Shown: piece by piece, positions 33,384 to 41,472 of the stretch
How the letters are laid out: each line of letters starts with the position of its first letter
How positions within the stretch are numbered: the first letter of the stretch is position 1
Source of the DNA: Bacteroidaceae bacterium
GTDB taxonomy: Bacteria > Bacteroidota > Bacteroidia > Bacteroidales > Bacteroidaceae
Reading direction: 5' to 3'
DNA length: 41,540 nucleotides
NCBI GenBank assembly: GCA_017554605.1
Contig: JAFZIA010000041.1
Span: 1 to 41,540 of the forward strand
The notes under the pieces: generated by a model
The model's input: the letters and a program-made list of their open reading frames with translations, nothing else
Databases searched by the model: none
What the model was told of the DNA's origin: nothing
Position numbers and translations under genes: made by a program

Positions 33384-34811
33384 ATGGCAAAAAAGAAAAA
33401 ACCGTTGCCGCTCCTTGAGCGGATAAAAATAACAGCAGTAGCAGCCGAAGGAAAGTCTCTTGCGCGCGTAGACGACCTTGTGGTGTTTGCCCCCTTTGTG
33501 GTGCCTGGTGACGTTGTCGACCTTCAGGTGCGACGCAAGAAACACAGTTACGCCGAGGCCGAGGCGGTCAAGTTCCACGAGTATTCTACCGAGAGGGCAG
33601 TGCCTTTCTGTAAGCACTATGGCGTGTGCGGAGGTTGCAAATGGCAGTGTTTGGCATACGAGCACCAGCTCAAATACAAGCAGCAGCAGGTGGTGGACGC
33701 CCTCACACGCATAGGCAAAGTGGAACTGCCCGAGGTAAGCCCTATATTAGGTTCGCAGCGTACGCGTGAGTACCGCAATAAATTGGAGTTCACATTCAGC
33801 AACAAGCGCTGGCTCACCTGGGAAGAGGTTGAGAACAAGACTGTGTATGAGCATATGAATGCCCTTGGCTTCCACATTCCAGGTGCGTTCGACAAGGTGC
33901 TCGACATTGAGGAGTGTGCCCTTATGCCCTCGCTCAACAACGAGATACGCAATGCCATACGCGAGTATGCAGTACGCGAGGGGATACCTTTCTTCGACCT
34001 CCGTTCGCAGACGGGTGTTCTCCGTAATATGATGTTGCGTACCTCCACCACAGGTGAGGTTATGCTGCTTATACAGGCAAAAATAGAAGATGATGAGCAG
34101 ATGAAGCAACTGCACAGCGTGCTCGGCTTTGTTGCCGATACATTCCCGCAGATTACATCGCTCCTCTACGTGGTGAACAACAAATGCAACGATACTTTTG
34201 GCGACCTTGAGGTGCACACCTTTAAGGGAACCGACGTGATATATGAGGAGATGGAGGGGCTGCGCTTCAAGGTAGGCCCAAAGTCGTTCTACCAGACAAA
34301 CAGCGAGCAGGCATACAATCTTTACAAGGTAGCGCGCGACTTTGCGGCGCTCACAGGCGAGGAGATTGTCTACGACCTCTACACAGGTACAGGTACTATT
34401 GCCAACTTTGTGGCACGCAAGGCACGTAAGGTGGTGGGCGTGGAGTATGTCGAGGACGCTGTCATTGACGCTCGTGTAAACTCGCAGCTCAACGGGCTCG
34501 ACAATCTTACATTCTTTGCGGGCGATATGAAGGATATTCTCACACGCGAGTTCATCGAGGAGCACGGACGTCCCGATGTGATAATAACCGACCCTCCTCG
34601 TGCGGGAATGCACAACGATGTGATTGATACAATCCTCTTTGCCGCTCCCAAGCGCATTGTTTATGTGAGCTGTAACCCCGCCACACAGGCACGCGACCTC
34701 TCTCTGCTCGACAAGGACTATCGTGTTACGGCAGTGCAGCCCGTGGATATGTTCCCGCACACACACCACGTTGAGAATGTGGTGCTTCTGGAGCGCCGCT
34801 CGCAGGATTGA
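33384..34811 (+). CDS. rlmD: 23S rRNA (uracil-C5)-methyltransferase, RlmD-like
   Basis: SAM-dependent methylation of a 23S rRNA uracil (RlmD/RumA family). The frame is open from 33144, but those codons precede the promoter; the ATG at 33384 gives MAKKKKPLPLLERIKITAVA and 475 residues. Domains: N-terminal TRAM (about 10-70), the Fe-S motif CKHYGVCGGC with WQCLAYEHQ (about 75-90), and a methyltransferase domain with YDLYTGTGTIANF (about 330), DVIITDPPRAGMH and the catalytic Cys in YVSCNPATQARD (about 427). All key residues are present. Exact target (1939 or another uracil) is inferred from the family. Confidence 0.93.
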   Translation: MAKKKKPLPLLERIKITAVAAEGKSLARVDDLVVFAPFVVPGDVVDLQVRRKKHSYAEAEAVKFHEYSTERAVPFCKHYGVCGGCKWQCLAYEHQLKYKQQQVVDALTRIGKVELPEVSPILGSQRTREYRNKLEFTFSNKRWLTWEEVENKTVYEHMNALGFHIPGAFDKVLDIEECALMPSLNNEIRNAIREYAVREGIPFFDLRSQTGVLRNMMLRTSTTGEVMLLIQAKIEDDEQMKQLHSVLGFVADTFPQITSLLYVVNNKCNDTFGDLEVHTFKGTDVIYEEMEGLRFKVGPKSFYQTNSEQAYNLYKVARDFAALTGEEIVYDLYTGTGTIANFVARKARKVVGVEYVEDAVIDARVNSQLNGLDNLTFFAGDMKDILTREFIEEHGRPDVIITDPPRAGMHNDVIDTILFAAPKRIVYVSCNPATQARDLSLLDKDYRVTAVQPVDMFPHTHHVENVVLLERRSQD

Positions 34812-34856
34812 CGCTTTCCCTCCTTGAGGCAAGCGCGAGGCAATGATTTTTTTTTG
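34812..34856 (+). terminator. Weak terminator after rlmD
   Basis: CGCTT/AAGCG and CCTC/GAGG form an interrupted hairpin (34812-34835) just after the stop, with a run of Ts about 12 bases further on. Confidence 0.35.
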
Positions 34857-34881
34857 ATTCATAATTCATATAACATACTGT

Positions 34882-35769
34882 ATGCGCAAAAAACCTAATT
34901 CTATGCTCACATTCAAGGTGGCAGAGGCTGTGCAGTTGCTTCCTTTCATAATGGAAAAGATGCACGGAATAAGCCGTAACAGAGCAAAGGCTCTGATTGT
35001 GAACAGAATAGTACTTGTAGACAATATAATCACAACCCACCCTTTGACCGAGCTTAAACCCGGACAGACGGTGATGATTGACCGCTCAAAACACAAGATG
35101 GCGTTCCACAGCAACGACCTTGACATTGTGTACGAAGACCCTTATCTGCTTGTGATTGACAAGCGTCCGGGCCTTCTCTCTATGAGCAACAACACACGTC
35201 AGGAGACAGCCCAGTCGGTACTCAACCGCTATCTTGAGAAGGGTGGAGGACGCAACACCGCCCATTTGGTGCACCGTCTCGACCGTGACACTTCGGGAAT
35301 TATGCTCTATGCAAAGGACGTGCAGACACAGCAGTCTTTTGTGCGCGGCTGGCAGGAGCTTGTGACCGACCGCCGCTACGTGGCGCTTGTTTCGGGTGAG
35401 GTGGAGCAGAACGAGGGCGACATATGCTCGTGGCTCACCGAGGACAAGCATTTCTACACCCATTCAAGCCCCGTGGACAATGGCGGAAAATATGCCCACA
35501 CACATTATCGTGTACTCTGCCGCTCAAATGGCTATTCGCTTGTAGAACTTGAGCTTGAGACAGGACGCAAGAACCAGATTAGAGTACATATGGCCCAAAT
35601 AGGACATCCTGTCGTAGGCGACAGAAAATATGGTAGCGATGACGACAGCATAAAGCGTCTGGCACTTCACGCCTATCTGCTCTGTTTCCGTCACCCTGTA
35701 ACCGGAAAATATTTGAGGTTTGAGACCCCCGTCCCTTATAGCTTCGAGAAATGTTTGAATGTTAAGTAA
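34882..35769 (+). CDS. RluA/RluD family pseudouridine synthase
   Basis: The 295 residues have an S4-like RNA-binding domain (KMHGISRNRAKALIVNRIVL, about 25-70) and a pseudouridine synthase domain with the catalytic Asp motif HRLDRDTSGIMLYAKD, a YVALVSGEVEQ strand and the ending GRKNQIRVHMAQIGHPVVGD. It isomerises uridines in rRNA or tRNA; which position cannot be told here. It follows rlmD by 70 bp, another RNA-modifying gene, and overlaps the next start by 11 bp. Confidence 0.92.
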   Translation: MRKKPNSMLTFKVAEAVQLLPFIMEKMHGISRNRAKALIVNRIVLVDNIITTHPLTELKPGQTVMIDRSKHKMAFHSNDLDIVYEDPYLLVIDKRPGLLSMSNNTRQETAQSVLNRYLEKGGGRNTAHLVHRLDRDTSGIMLYAKDVQTQQSFVRGWQELVTDRRYVALVSGEVEQNEGDICSWLTEDKHFYTHSSPVDNGGKYAHTHYRVLCRSNGYSLVELELETGRKNQIRVHMAQIGHPVVGDRKYGSDDDSIKRLALHAYLLCFRHPVTGKYLRFETPVPYSFEKCLNVK

Positions 35770-36301
35770 ATGCGCAAAAATCTTATTCGTATTGCTGTTG
35801 CTGCTTGTGGCAGTGCAGAATGCGAGTGCGCAATTCTATAGACAAAAAGATAGCGTCGCACGTATTGTGAAACAAACTATTCTTCACAAACGCTCGGCGC
35901 TATCTGTAAACAATCATACGGATAAGGCGGCAAGCAACAAGTCTAAGAAAAAGAAACACTCGAAAAAGAGTGCCCGTAAGCAGCCTAAGAGTAAGGCTGT
36001 AAAGGACTTGGCAAAGGTTGCCGGGCGCAAAGGAAGAATAGAATACACGGGGCGCAGGTATCGTCTGGGCGAGCGCATCATAATGCGCGGCGACTCGGGC
36101 AGCGACGTGAAGTCCCTTGCGAATATCCTTGTCAAGAAACTCTTCCTCGATGAAAAGAGCATCATATACACAGCTGATGGAGGCGTGCTCTATGAGGGTG
36201 AGATTGTAAGGGCGGTGAAGCTCTTCCAAAAGGTGCAGGGAATATTCGACAATGGTGTCGTGGGTGAAACTACCCTTAAGGCCTTGCGCAGGCGCAAGTG
36301 A
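35759..36301 (+). CDS. Secreted peptidoglycan-binding domain protein
   Basis: The 180 residues begin with a signal peptide (ILFVLLLLLVAVQNASAQ). A very basic middle part follows (KSKKKKHSKKSARKQPKSK, about 60-78), then a PG_binding_1 domain at the C-terminus: RGDSGSDVKSLANILVKKL, then GEIVRAVKLFQKVQG and GVVGETTLKALRR. It should bind cell wall in the periplasm. Its ATG overlaps the end of the pseudouridine synthase by 11 bp (ATGTTAAGTAA), so translation is coupled. The lysine-rich linker may contact anionic polymers. No enzymatic domain is seen. Confidence 0.85.
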   Translation: MLSKCAKILFVLLLLLVAVQNASAQFYRQKDSVARIVKQTILHKRSALSVNNHTDKAASNKSKKKKHSKKSARKQPKSKAVKDLAKVAGRKGRIEYTGRRYRLGERIIMRGDSGSDVKSLANILVKKLFLDEKSIIYTADGGVLYEGEIVRAVKLFQKVQGIFDNGVVGETTLKALRRRK

Positions 36302-36393
36302 GTGAAGCTGGCAGCATCGAGGTGTTATTTCTTTTTTTGTTAGTGAGTGAACAGTTCCTGCTTTTCTCCTTGTTTCTTATCTAAAAACAGTAA

Positions 36394-37239
36394 ATGAAAA
36401 TGTTCTATTGGATTATTGCAGCAATAGCATTGTTCCTTGTGGCGATGCTTGTATATATGTGTGGCGCATTCCTCTTCGGGAAAAAAGGATACACGCAGCA
36501 GCAGATTGACACCCTTGCGATTGTGGCGCACAGGGGCGATGACGGCGTTGCGCCCGAGAATACCCTTGCTGGGATTGCCGAATGTTTGCAGATGGGGGTG
36601 GATATGATTGAGATAGATGTCCGCCTCACAAAAGACGGTGAGATAGTCGTGTGCCACGACTCTCACGTTAACCGCACGACAAACGGCAAAGGCGCAATAG
36701 CCGATATGACGTTGGAGCAATTGCGCGAATACAGGATTGTAGACAAGACGGGTAACGTGACAGACGCTGTAATACCCACGCTGGGCGAGGTATTTGAGCT
36801 TGTCGATGGTCGTTGCAGGCTGCTCGTAGATGTGAAGCGTACAGCCGATGCCGAGCGTATGGCAAAGGCTCTTATAAACGAGGTTGCGCTCTATCAGGTT
36901 GCGCAGTGGGTGGTGGCGCAGTCGTCCGACGATGCTGTGCTTGAGCATCTGCACCGTTTGGGTCACCCTTTCCCGCTCGAAAAGATTTTTGTATTCAAAG
37001 TGCCTTTTCTTCCCGTTGCATACGACGGCAAATTCGTGGGGTACGGATACGCAAAATACGACTATATAAGCTCCTTTAATTTCTACTACCGTATGTTGCC
37101 CGTTGCGCTTGTCGAGGAGATTAGGGCGCAGGGCAAAAAGGTGAAAGTGTGGACGCTCGATGCTCCCGCCGATGCTCCTTCTCTTCCCGTCGACGGTGTT
37201 ATAACCGACTCTCCTGCATTGTGGAAGAAAAAAGAGTAG
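36394..37239 (+). CDS. Glycerophosphodiester phosphodiesterase
   Basis: Hydrolyses glycerophosphodiesters to glycerol 3-phosphate and an alcohol. The 281 residues start with a membrane anchor (FYWIIAAIALFLVAMLVYM), then the GDPD TIM barrel: VAHRGDDGVAPENTLAGI, MIEIDVRLTKDGEIVVCHD, LLVDVK and a C-terminal KVWTLDAP and GVITDSPAL. The catalytic His pair (HRG and HD) and the metal-binding E-x-D are present. The anchor places the enzyme on the periplasmic side. A 92-bp gap before it holds no gene. Confidence 0.93.
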   Translation: MKMFYWIIAAIALFLVAMLVYMCGAFLFGKKGYTQQQIDTLAIVAHRGDDGVAPENTLAGIAECLQMGVDMIEIDVRLTKDGEIVVCHDSHVNRTTNGKGAIADMTLEQLREYRIVDKTGNVTDAVIPTLGEVFELVDGRCRLLVDVKRTADAERMAKALINEVALYQVAQWVVAQSSDDAVLEHLHRLGHPFPLEKIFVFKVPFLPVAYDGKFVGYGYAKYDYISSFNFYYRMLPVALVEEIRAQGKKVKVWTLDAPADAPSLPVDGVITDSPALWKKKE

Positions 37240-37286
37240 AGGGTGTCTTTTTCCTGTAAATGACAGGTAAATCAGTAAACATTCTT

Positions 37287-37326
37287 ATCCTGTTCCTTGT
37301 TAATGAGGAGCAGGATTTTTCTTTTA
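37287..37326 (+). terminator. Terminator of the phosphodiesterase gene
   Basis: ATCCTG (37287-37292) and CAGGAT (37311-37316) pair, extended inward by TCC/GGA, and a TTTTTCTTTT tail follows. Confidence 0.75.
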
Positions 37327-37386
37327 TAATATAACAATAAGACTGTTTTTGCTTAAGAAGATGTTTAACCAAATTATTCAGTAATT

Positions 37387-37962
37387 ATGAAAAGTATCAA
37401 AGGTACGGTAACCGAGCAGAATTTGCTCAAGGCTTTTGCAGGCGAGAGCCAAGCACGCACGCGCTACACATTCTTCGCATCGGTGGCAAGGAAAGAGGGC
37501 TACGAACAGATTGCAGCCGTTTTTCTCGAAACTGCCGAGCAGGAGAAGGAGCACGCCAAGCGCTTCTTCAAGTTTCTCGAGGGTGGCGATGTTGAGATTC
37601 TTGCAACATATCCGGCAGGCAGGATAGGCTCGACGAAAGAGAACCTTTTGGCGGCAGCCAATGGTGAGCGCGAGGAGTGGGACGTCCTTTACCGCGACTT
37701 TGCGCACATTGCCCAAGACGAGGGCTTTCCAGCTGTTGTTGCAGCCTTCAAGGCTGTTGCGGCAGTAGAGGCCGAGCACGAGCGCCGCTACCTCAAGCTG
37801 CTGGAGCGTATTACCGACGGCAGTTTCTTCCATCGCGACGGCAAGATATGGTGGCAATGCCGTAACTGCGGCTACACGGTAGAGGCACAGGACGCCCCCG
37901 ACATTTGTCCCGCCTGTCTGCATAAGCAGGCTTATTTTGAACCTATGAGGTTCAACTATTGA
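37387..37962 (+). CDS. rbr: Rubrerythrin
   Basis: Cytosolic peroxide reductase of anaerobes. The 191 residues have a ferritin-like diiron domain (ESQARTRYTFFASVARKEG, ETAEQEKEHAKRF, then VAAVEAEHERRYLKLL; Glu and His ligands in place) and a C-terminal rubredoxin domain with CRNCGY and CPACLHKQAYF holding one Fe(SCys)4 site. Both domains are intact. It stands alone, between two terminators, which suits a stress-induced gene. Confidence 0.97.
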   Translation: MKSIKGTVTEQNLLKAFAGESQARTRYTFFASVARKEGYEQIAAVFLETAEQEKEHAKRFFKFLEGGDVEILATYPAGRIGSTKENLLAAANGEREEWDVLYRDFAHIAQDEGFPAVVAAFKAVAAVEAEHERRYLKLLERITDGSFFHRDGKIWWQCRNCGYTVEAQDAPDICPACLHKQAYFEPMRFNY

Positions 37963-38015
37963 CAATTATGTGGTTCTACTAAAAATACTACTTTTTATTC
38001 AAACCCCAGTAATAA

Positions 38016-38055
38016 CAAGAGGTTAGCCCATTCTTATCCTTGGGCTAACCTCTTG
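38016..38055. terminator. Bidirectional terminator between rubrerythrin and the beta-barrel gene
   Basis: CAAGAGGTTAGCCCA (38016-38030) and TGGGCTAACCTCTTG (38041-38055) form a perfect 15-bp stem with a 10-nt loop, between convergent genes. T-rich and A-rich flanks allow it to work in both directions. Confidence 0.85.
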
Positions 38056-38073
38056 AAAATACTTTTTACTTAA

Positions 38074-39180
38074 TTATAATTCAATCAGTACTCCTGCCGA
38101 TATTGAGCGGAACTCAGGTCCGAATGATGTTTCGAGTGTGTTGACAGGTGAGTACTTAAAGTAGAACGACAGTGGGTCGATACTTAGCACTCCCTTTAGG
38201 TCGAATGTAACGGGCTTGTGGTGTATGTTGCTGGTTGTCTCCTTGAATCCCTCCTTCTCCTTGCCTTTTCCAACTGCGTAGCGTGTCTTTATTGACGCGT
38301 GTGTGTTGAAGTTCACAACAGGACCTGCTGCCACAGATACCTTCTTTGTTATCTTCTGACGGAGCAGAAGCTCAAGAGTCATTGAGAATACCTTTATGCG
38401 TGAGAAATTCACGTCGGCACCCTCGGGGTAGGGGGCTATTATTATGTTATTGTCCTGCTTAAGGAAACGTCGGTCGCCAGTCATACGGTAGTTGCGCCAG
38501 TCTACTCCAAAGCCCAGCGAGAGCGATGTGCTGCGTACGGGACGGTACTCCCATTTGAACAGGTTGTTGAGGATGAACTCCCAGCCGCTGTTACCGAACC
38601 CTACGTCCATTCCAGGAGCCTGTTCAGTTGCCGATACCAGTCCGAGGCCAAATTCAAGGTCGTCAAGGAGGTCAAACGAGAAATGTGCGTATGAGCGATG
38701 CTTGTCTCTTTTGGTGCTTCCAAAAGGTACGTTGAAATCCCAGTTGCTGTCGCTCTCTATTGAGATTGTTTTTGTGTTGTGTATGCTGCCTGTCGATTTT
38801 ATCTCGTATGTATAGTCTGCGCCTTTTATGTATATTGAGCTCTCTCCGTCATTCTTCATCAGTGTGACTCTTTGCGGATTGCTGAACTGTTTAGCATCGG
38901 TGTCGGTAATGCCGTTCGCCTGTACGCTAATGTAGTGCGAGGGCTCAATCCTGGTGTTAAAGGTGATGTCGTAGTCGTAGCCGTTGTGCTCTCCTTCCAC
39001 CCTTATGCTGTAGCTGTCTGTTGTCAGGTCCACTGTAACAACCTTCGGGTTCTTTATGACAAGTGTGTCCTGCGTGTTTCTTAGATACTGTTCGGCGCGG
39101 GTATTCATACTCGTATAGCCTTGTGCGTAGCTTGCCATTATCAGTGCAAGCAACAGTGTTGTAAATAGTACTCTTTTCAT
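38074..39180 (-). CDS. Outer-membrane beta-barrel protein of an ECF operon
   Basis: The 368 residues start with a signal peptide (MKRVLFTTLLLALIMASYAQ). An N-terminal beta-rich part (about 25-125, with VKNP-like LVIKNPKVVTVDL) is followed by alternating hydrophobic strands such as EFGLGLVSAT, STSLSLGFGVDWRNYRM and SMTLELLLRQKI, ending SISAGVLIEL. That ending is typical of outer-membrane barrels. It is the last gene of the sigma-factor operon, 25 bp behind the preceding gene. No characterised family was recognised; it may be the envelope output or sensor of the sigma factor. Confidence 0.7.
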   Translation of the reverse strand: MKRVLFTTLLLALIMASYAQGYTSMNTRAEQYLRNTQDTLVIKNPKVVTVDLTTDSYSIRVEGEHNGYDYDITFNTRIEPSHYISVQANGITDTDAKQFSNPQRVTLMKNDGESSIYIKGADYTYEIKSTGSIHNTKTISIESDSNWDFNVPFGSTKRDKHRSYAHFSFDLLDDLEFGLGLVSATEQAPGMDVGFGNSGWEFILNNLFKWEYRPVRSTSLSLGFGVDWRNYRMTGDRRFLKQDNNIIIAPYPEGADVNFSRIKVFSMTLELLLRQKITKKVSVAAGPVVNFNTHASIKTRYAVGKGKEKEGFKETTSNIHHKPVTFDLKGVLSIDPLSFYFKYSPVNTLETSFGPEFRSISAGVLIEL

Positions 39181-39205
39181 AATGTTTTATTATTTTTTAT
39201 TTCTA

Positions 39206-39799
39206 TTATTTGTTACTCCAATATATCAATTTTCCTCCAGTGTAGCATAGTATGTAGAAGGTCTCTTCGTCTTCCTCTTTTGTCGTTGCTGTAATTATCA
39301 GTTGGGTTACAGTGTCGTTTATGAACGATGAAGAGAGGTTTGTGGTGGCATCGTTCCCTTTATCCCATATTCCAAGGTATTTTTGTACACGGCCATTTTT
39401 TGTGAATCCCCGGAATATATGGCTCTTCCACAGAACAAGTTCCGATGATACCGATCTCTTTTTGCGCAATGCAAGTCTCTTGGCCTGTTTGTGCATTATC
39501 TTGTATCCTTTGGTGGTGTATGGTTCCCATATTGTGATTTTGTCGCTATCTATGCTGTCGAGCATCGTCTGCAATGCCTCCTTGTCGTTGCATTTGTTCA
39601 GCAGATTCTTTGTCGCAACCTTTCTGATAATTCCTTTATAGTCCTCTTGAGCCTCAGGAGTGTCGTTGGATGCCTGTGTCCTCACAATATTGCCTTTCTC
39701 GCACTGTTTCCGAAGCTCTCTGCCCAATTTGCCGTGCAGTTGTGCGCTTGCAGTCGCTAAGGTCAACAGCATTATCAGTATGGTGTATATTCTTCTCAT
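39206..39799 (-). CDS. Small secreted protein of an ECF operon
   Basis: The 197-residue protein has a signal peptide (IYTILIMLLTLATASAQ), then a basic region (KLGRELRKQCEKGNIVR) and a mixed alpha/beta domain with a VLWKSHIFRGF segment and a C-terminal TQLIITATTKEEDEETFYIL. No family recognised. Its ATG overlaps the stop of the upstream gene in an ATGA. Probably periplasmic. Confidence 0.65.
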   Translation of the reverse strand: MRRIYTILIMLLTLATASAQLHGKLGRELRKQCEKGNIVRTQASNDTPEAQEDYKGIIRKVATKNLLNKCNDKEALQTMLDSIDSDKITIWEPYTTKGYKIMHKQAKRLALRKKRSVSSELVLWKSHIFRGFTKNGRVQKYLGIWDKGNDATTNLSSSFINDTVTQLIITATTKEEDEETFYILCYTGGKLIYWSNK

Positions 39800-40254
39800 T
39801 TCTGGAACATCTTTTTAAGCTCTTTCAGGGTGGGGTAGCCCTCCATATATACGATTGTCACTTCGTCTTTTTCGTCGCTGCGCAGCGAACTGTTGCGGTA
39901 GAATATGTACCTGTATTTGTTGTTCTTGGGCTTGAATACGTAGAATCCGTAGTATAGCTTGCCGTTAATGTAACCGCACTCCTTGTCTATGGCTGTTGCG
40001 GCGTCTTTTTCTATTGTCTCCTCAATCTCCCCGAAGAGGCGCGAGTCGCCCGTGGTGATGCTGCGGAACAGCGTGAGGTTGTAATCCTCCAGCATCTCTC
40101 CCTCGATGTGTGTCGTTGCGAATTTCTGTTTCCACTTGTCGCTACCCTTGAACAGAGGATTTATTGCAAGGTCGCTCTGTGCGTATACTCCTGTAAGTGC
40201 GAACAGGACTATTATAAGTGCTGTCAGATGTCTCATATTTATTTCTCCTTTCAT
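39796..40254 (-). CDS. Small secreted protein (DUF6108-like)
   Basis: The ATG at 40254 overlaps the anti-sigma stop in an ATGA, giving 152 residues; a second ATG at 40236 has a good AAAGGAG ribosome site 8 bases before it and gives a more usual signal peptide (MRHLTALIIVLFALTGVYAQ). The mature part, including EDYNLTLFRSITTGDS, YYGFYVFKPKNNKYRYIFYR and TLKELKKMF, resembles DUF6108 proteins of Bacteroides, which also sit in ECF operons. Family assignment is from memory and moderate. Confidence 0.65.
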   Translation of the reverse strand: MKGEINMRHLTALIIVLFALTGVYAQSDLAINPLFKGSDKWKQKFATTHIEGEMLEDYNLTLFRSITTGDSRLFGEIEETIEKDAATAIDKECGYINGKLYYGFYVFKPKNNKYRYIFYRNSSLRSDEKDEVTIVYMEGYPTLKELKKMFQK

Positions 40255-40754
40255 TTTCTTATTTCTATATCTTGACTGTTCTCGTTCAGTGTGCCGAATA
40301 TGTCGTACAATTGTTCCTGTGCACTATACTGGCTTGTGTTGTTGCTGACGTGTGCCATAGCCCTGTGCATCTGTGCGAGCACTGTCGTGCGGTCGGTGTA
40401 GCGTTTCCCGTCGATGTAGGCAACGCATATATTCGATGGTGTGCTGCCCAATTGTATGCCCACTATTATCGCTCCTATTATCGCTGCTGCTGCGCTGTAT
40501 CTTGCTATCTGTACAATGACGCTGCTGCGTTTGCGGGTGTTGTCTTTCTGTCTGCGGGCTTTGGCGGTTGCAATGTAGCCTGTCACTGCCTTTACCTCGT
40601 CAAAGATGGGCGATGACGATGCTTCGCTTGCAAGGAACAGATAGAGTTCTCGTTCCTCATCGTCGCTCAGCGTGGCTTCGAAGTAGCGCTCTACAAGTCG
40701 TCTCCACTCTTCTATGGTGCGGCTGTGTAACTGTTTTTCTTCATTCCTGTTCAT
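40251..40754 (-). CDS. Anti-sigma factor-like membrane protein
   Basis: The start is placed at 40754, where ATGA overlaps the sigma factor stop (167 residues); an earlier in-frame ATG exists at 40778. The N-terminal 75 residues are charged and helical (WRRLVERYFEATLSDDEERE), as in sigma-binding domains. One membrane helix follows (SAAAAIIGAIIVGIQLG, about 85-105), then about 60 periplasmic residues. This topology and its place directly after an ECF sigma factor point to an anti-sigma factor, though no canonical zinc motif is present. Confidence 0.75.
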   Translation of the reverse strand: MNRNEEKQLHSRTIEEWRRLVERYFEATLSDDEERELYLFLASEASSSPIFDEVKAVTGYIATAKARRQKDNTRKRSSVIVQIARYSAAAAIIGAIIVGIQLGSTPSNICVAYIDGKRYTDRTTVLAQMHRAMAHVSNNTSQYSAQEQLYDIFGTLNENSQDIEIRK

Positions 40755-41245
40755 TGCTGGTTTCTTTTTTGGTAACATTCTCTTATCTTCTTACGGGCGC
40801 GTGACAGTTGCATTCTCACTGCTGTCTCTTGCATTCCGAGGCTCTTGGCAATCTCTTCGGTTGTCTCTCCGTTGTATTCTTTCCGTTCTATTATATCTTT
40901 TTGCAGTGCTGTCAGCTCCTGCGATATTATGCTCTCAACTTCCTCAATGAGCTCTTCTCTGCTGTCGCTATCGTCATTTTCTTCTCTGTCGTGTTGTTCG
41001 TCTATCGGTACTGTCTCAATCTTTCTCTTGCGGTGGCTGTCGATGCAGATGTTCCGTAGGGTGGTGGCAGCGAGTGCTTCGGCTTCTCGTGTGCTGTTTA
41101 TTGTGTCGCGCCGCTGCCACAGGCGGCAGAAGGCTTCTTGTAGCGCATCTTCGGCATCATCACCGTGCGGCATCAGATGCGTGGCAATACTATGCAATCG
41201 TCTGCGTAGTATTGTGAATGCTGATACAAGTGTCTCTTCGCTCAT
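40751..41245 (-). CDS. ECF RNA polymerase sigma factor
   Basis: The 164 residues contain sigma region 2 (DAEDALQEAFCRLWQRRDTI, about 30-50) and region 4 with its helix-turn-helix (ALQKDIIERKEYNGETTEEI, then AKSLGMQETAVRMQLSRARK). Length and layout are those of ECF sigma factors. A strongly acidic linker (HDREENDDSDSREELIEEVE) joins the two. It heads a minus-strand operon with an anti-sigma-like protein, two small secreted proteins and a barrel. A TATCTTTA box (41328-41321) may be its promoter. Confidence 0.93.
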   Translation of the reverse strand: MSEETLVSAFTILRRRLHSIATHLMPHGDDAEDALQEAFCRLWQRRDTINSTREAEALAATTLRNICIDSHRKRKIETVPIDEQHDREENDDSDSREELIEEVESIISQELTALQKDIIERKEYNGETTEEIAKSLGMQETAVRMQLSRARKKIRECYQKRNQQ

Positions 41246-41320
41246 TCGTCGGTGTGTCTTCAGTTTAATTCTGGAATTATTGAGGGTTACGCTTCTTGTG
41301 CTTCTCTATTATGTATAACG

Positions 41321-41328
41321 TAAAGATA
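41321..41328 (-). promoter_or_regulatory. Possible promoter of the sigma operon
   Basis: The minus strand reads TATCTTTA, one base off TAnnTTTG, 75 bp before the sigma factor start. An autoregulated ECF promoter could be elsewhere in this gap. Confidence 0.35.
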
Positions 41329-41368
41329 CAGCTTTTGTAACATCTTTTATGATGTTTTTTTTGTTAGG

Positions 41369-41396
41369 GTACGACTTTTTTCGTACGACTTTTATC
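41369..41396 (+). repeat. 14-bp tandem repeat beside the IS left end
   Basis: GTACGACTTTTTTC (41369-41382) and GTACGACTTTTATC (41383-41396) are adjacent and differ at one base; a further GTA follows. It ends 5 bp before the putative IS66-type terminus. Confidence 0.75.
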
Positions 41397-41424
41397 GTAA
41401 AGTAAGCATCCGAAGAAATGCATA

Positions 41425-41455
41425 TTGTAGCGTGTAACAATGCTTACTACCTTTG
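41425..41455 (+). promoter_or_regulatory. Promoter of the IS accessory gene
   Basis: TTG (41425-41427) and TACCTTTG (41448-41455) form a good -33/-7 pair, 18 bp before the ATG at 41473. Confidence 0.55.
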
Positions 41456-41472
41456 CACAAAAACGTAATTTT

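Noticed and set aside
33747-34862. 371-residue minus-strand frame opposite rlmD
   Set aside because: The rlmD frame has all catalytic motifs; the antisense frame shows none.
41338-41362. AACATC/GATGTT with T8 as a plus-strand terminator
   Set aside because: Only a 6-bp AT-rich stem, and no plus-strand gene precedes it.
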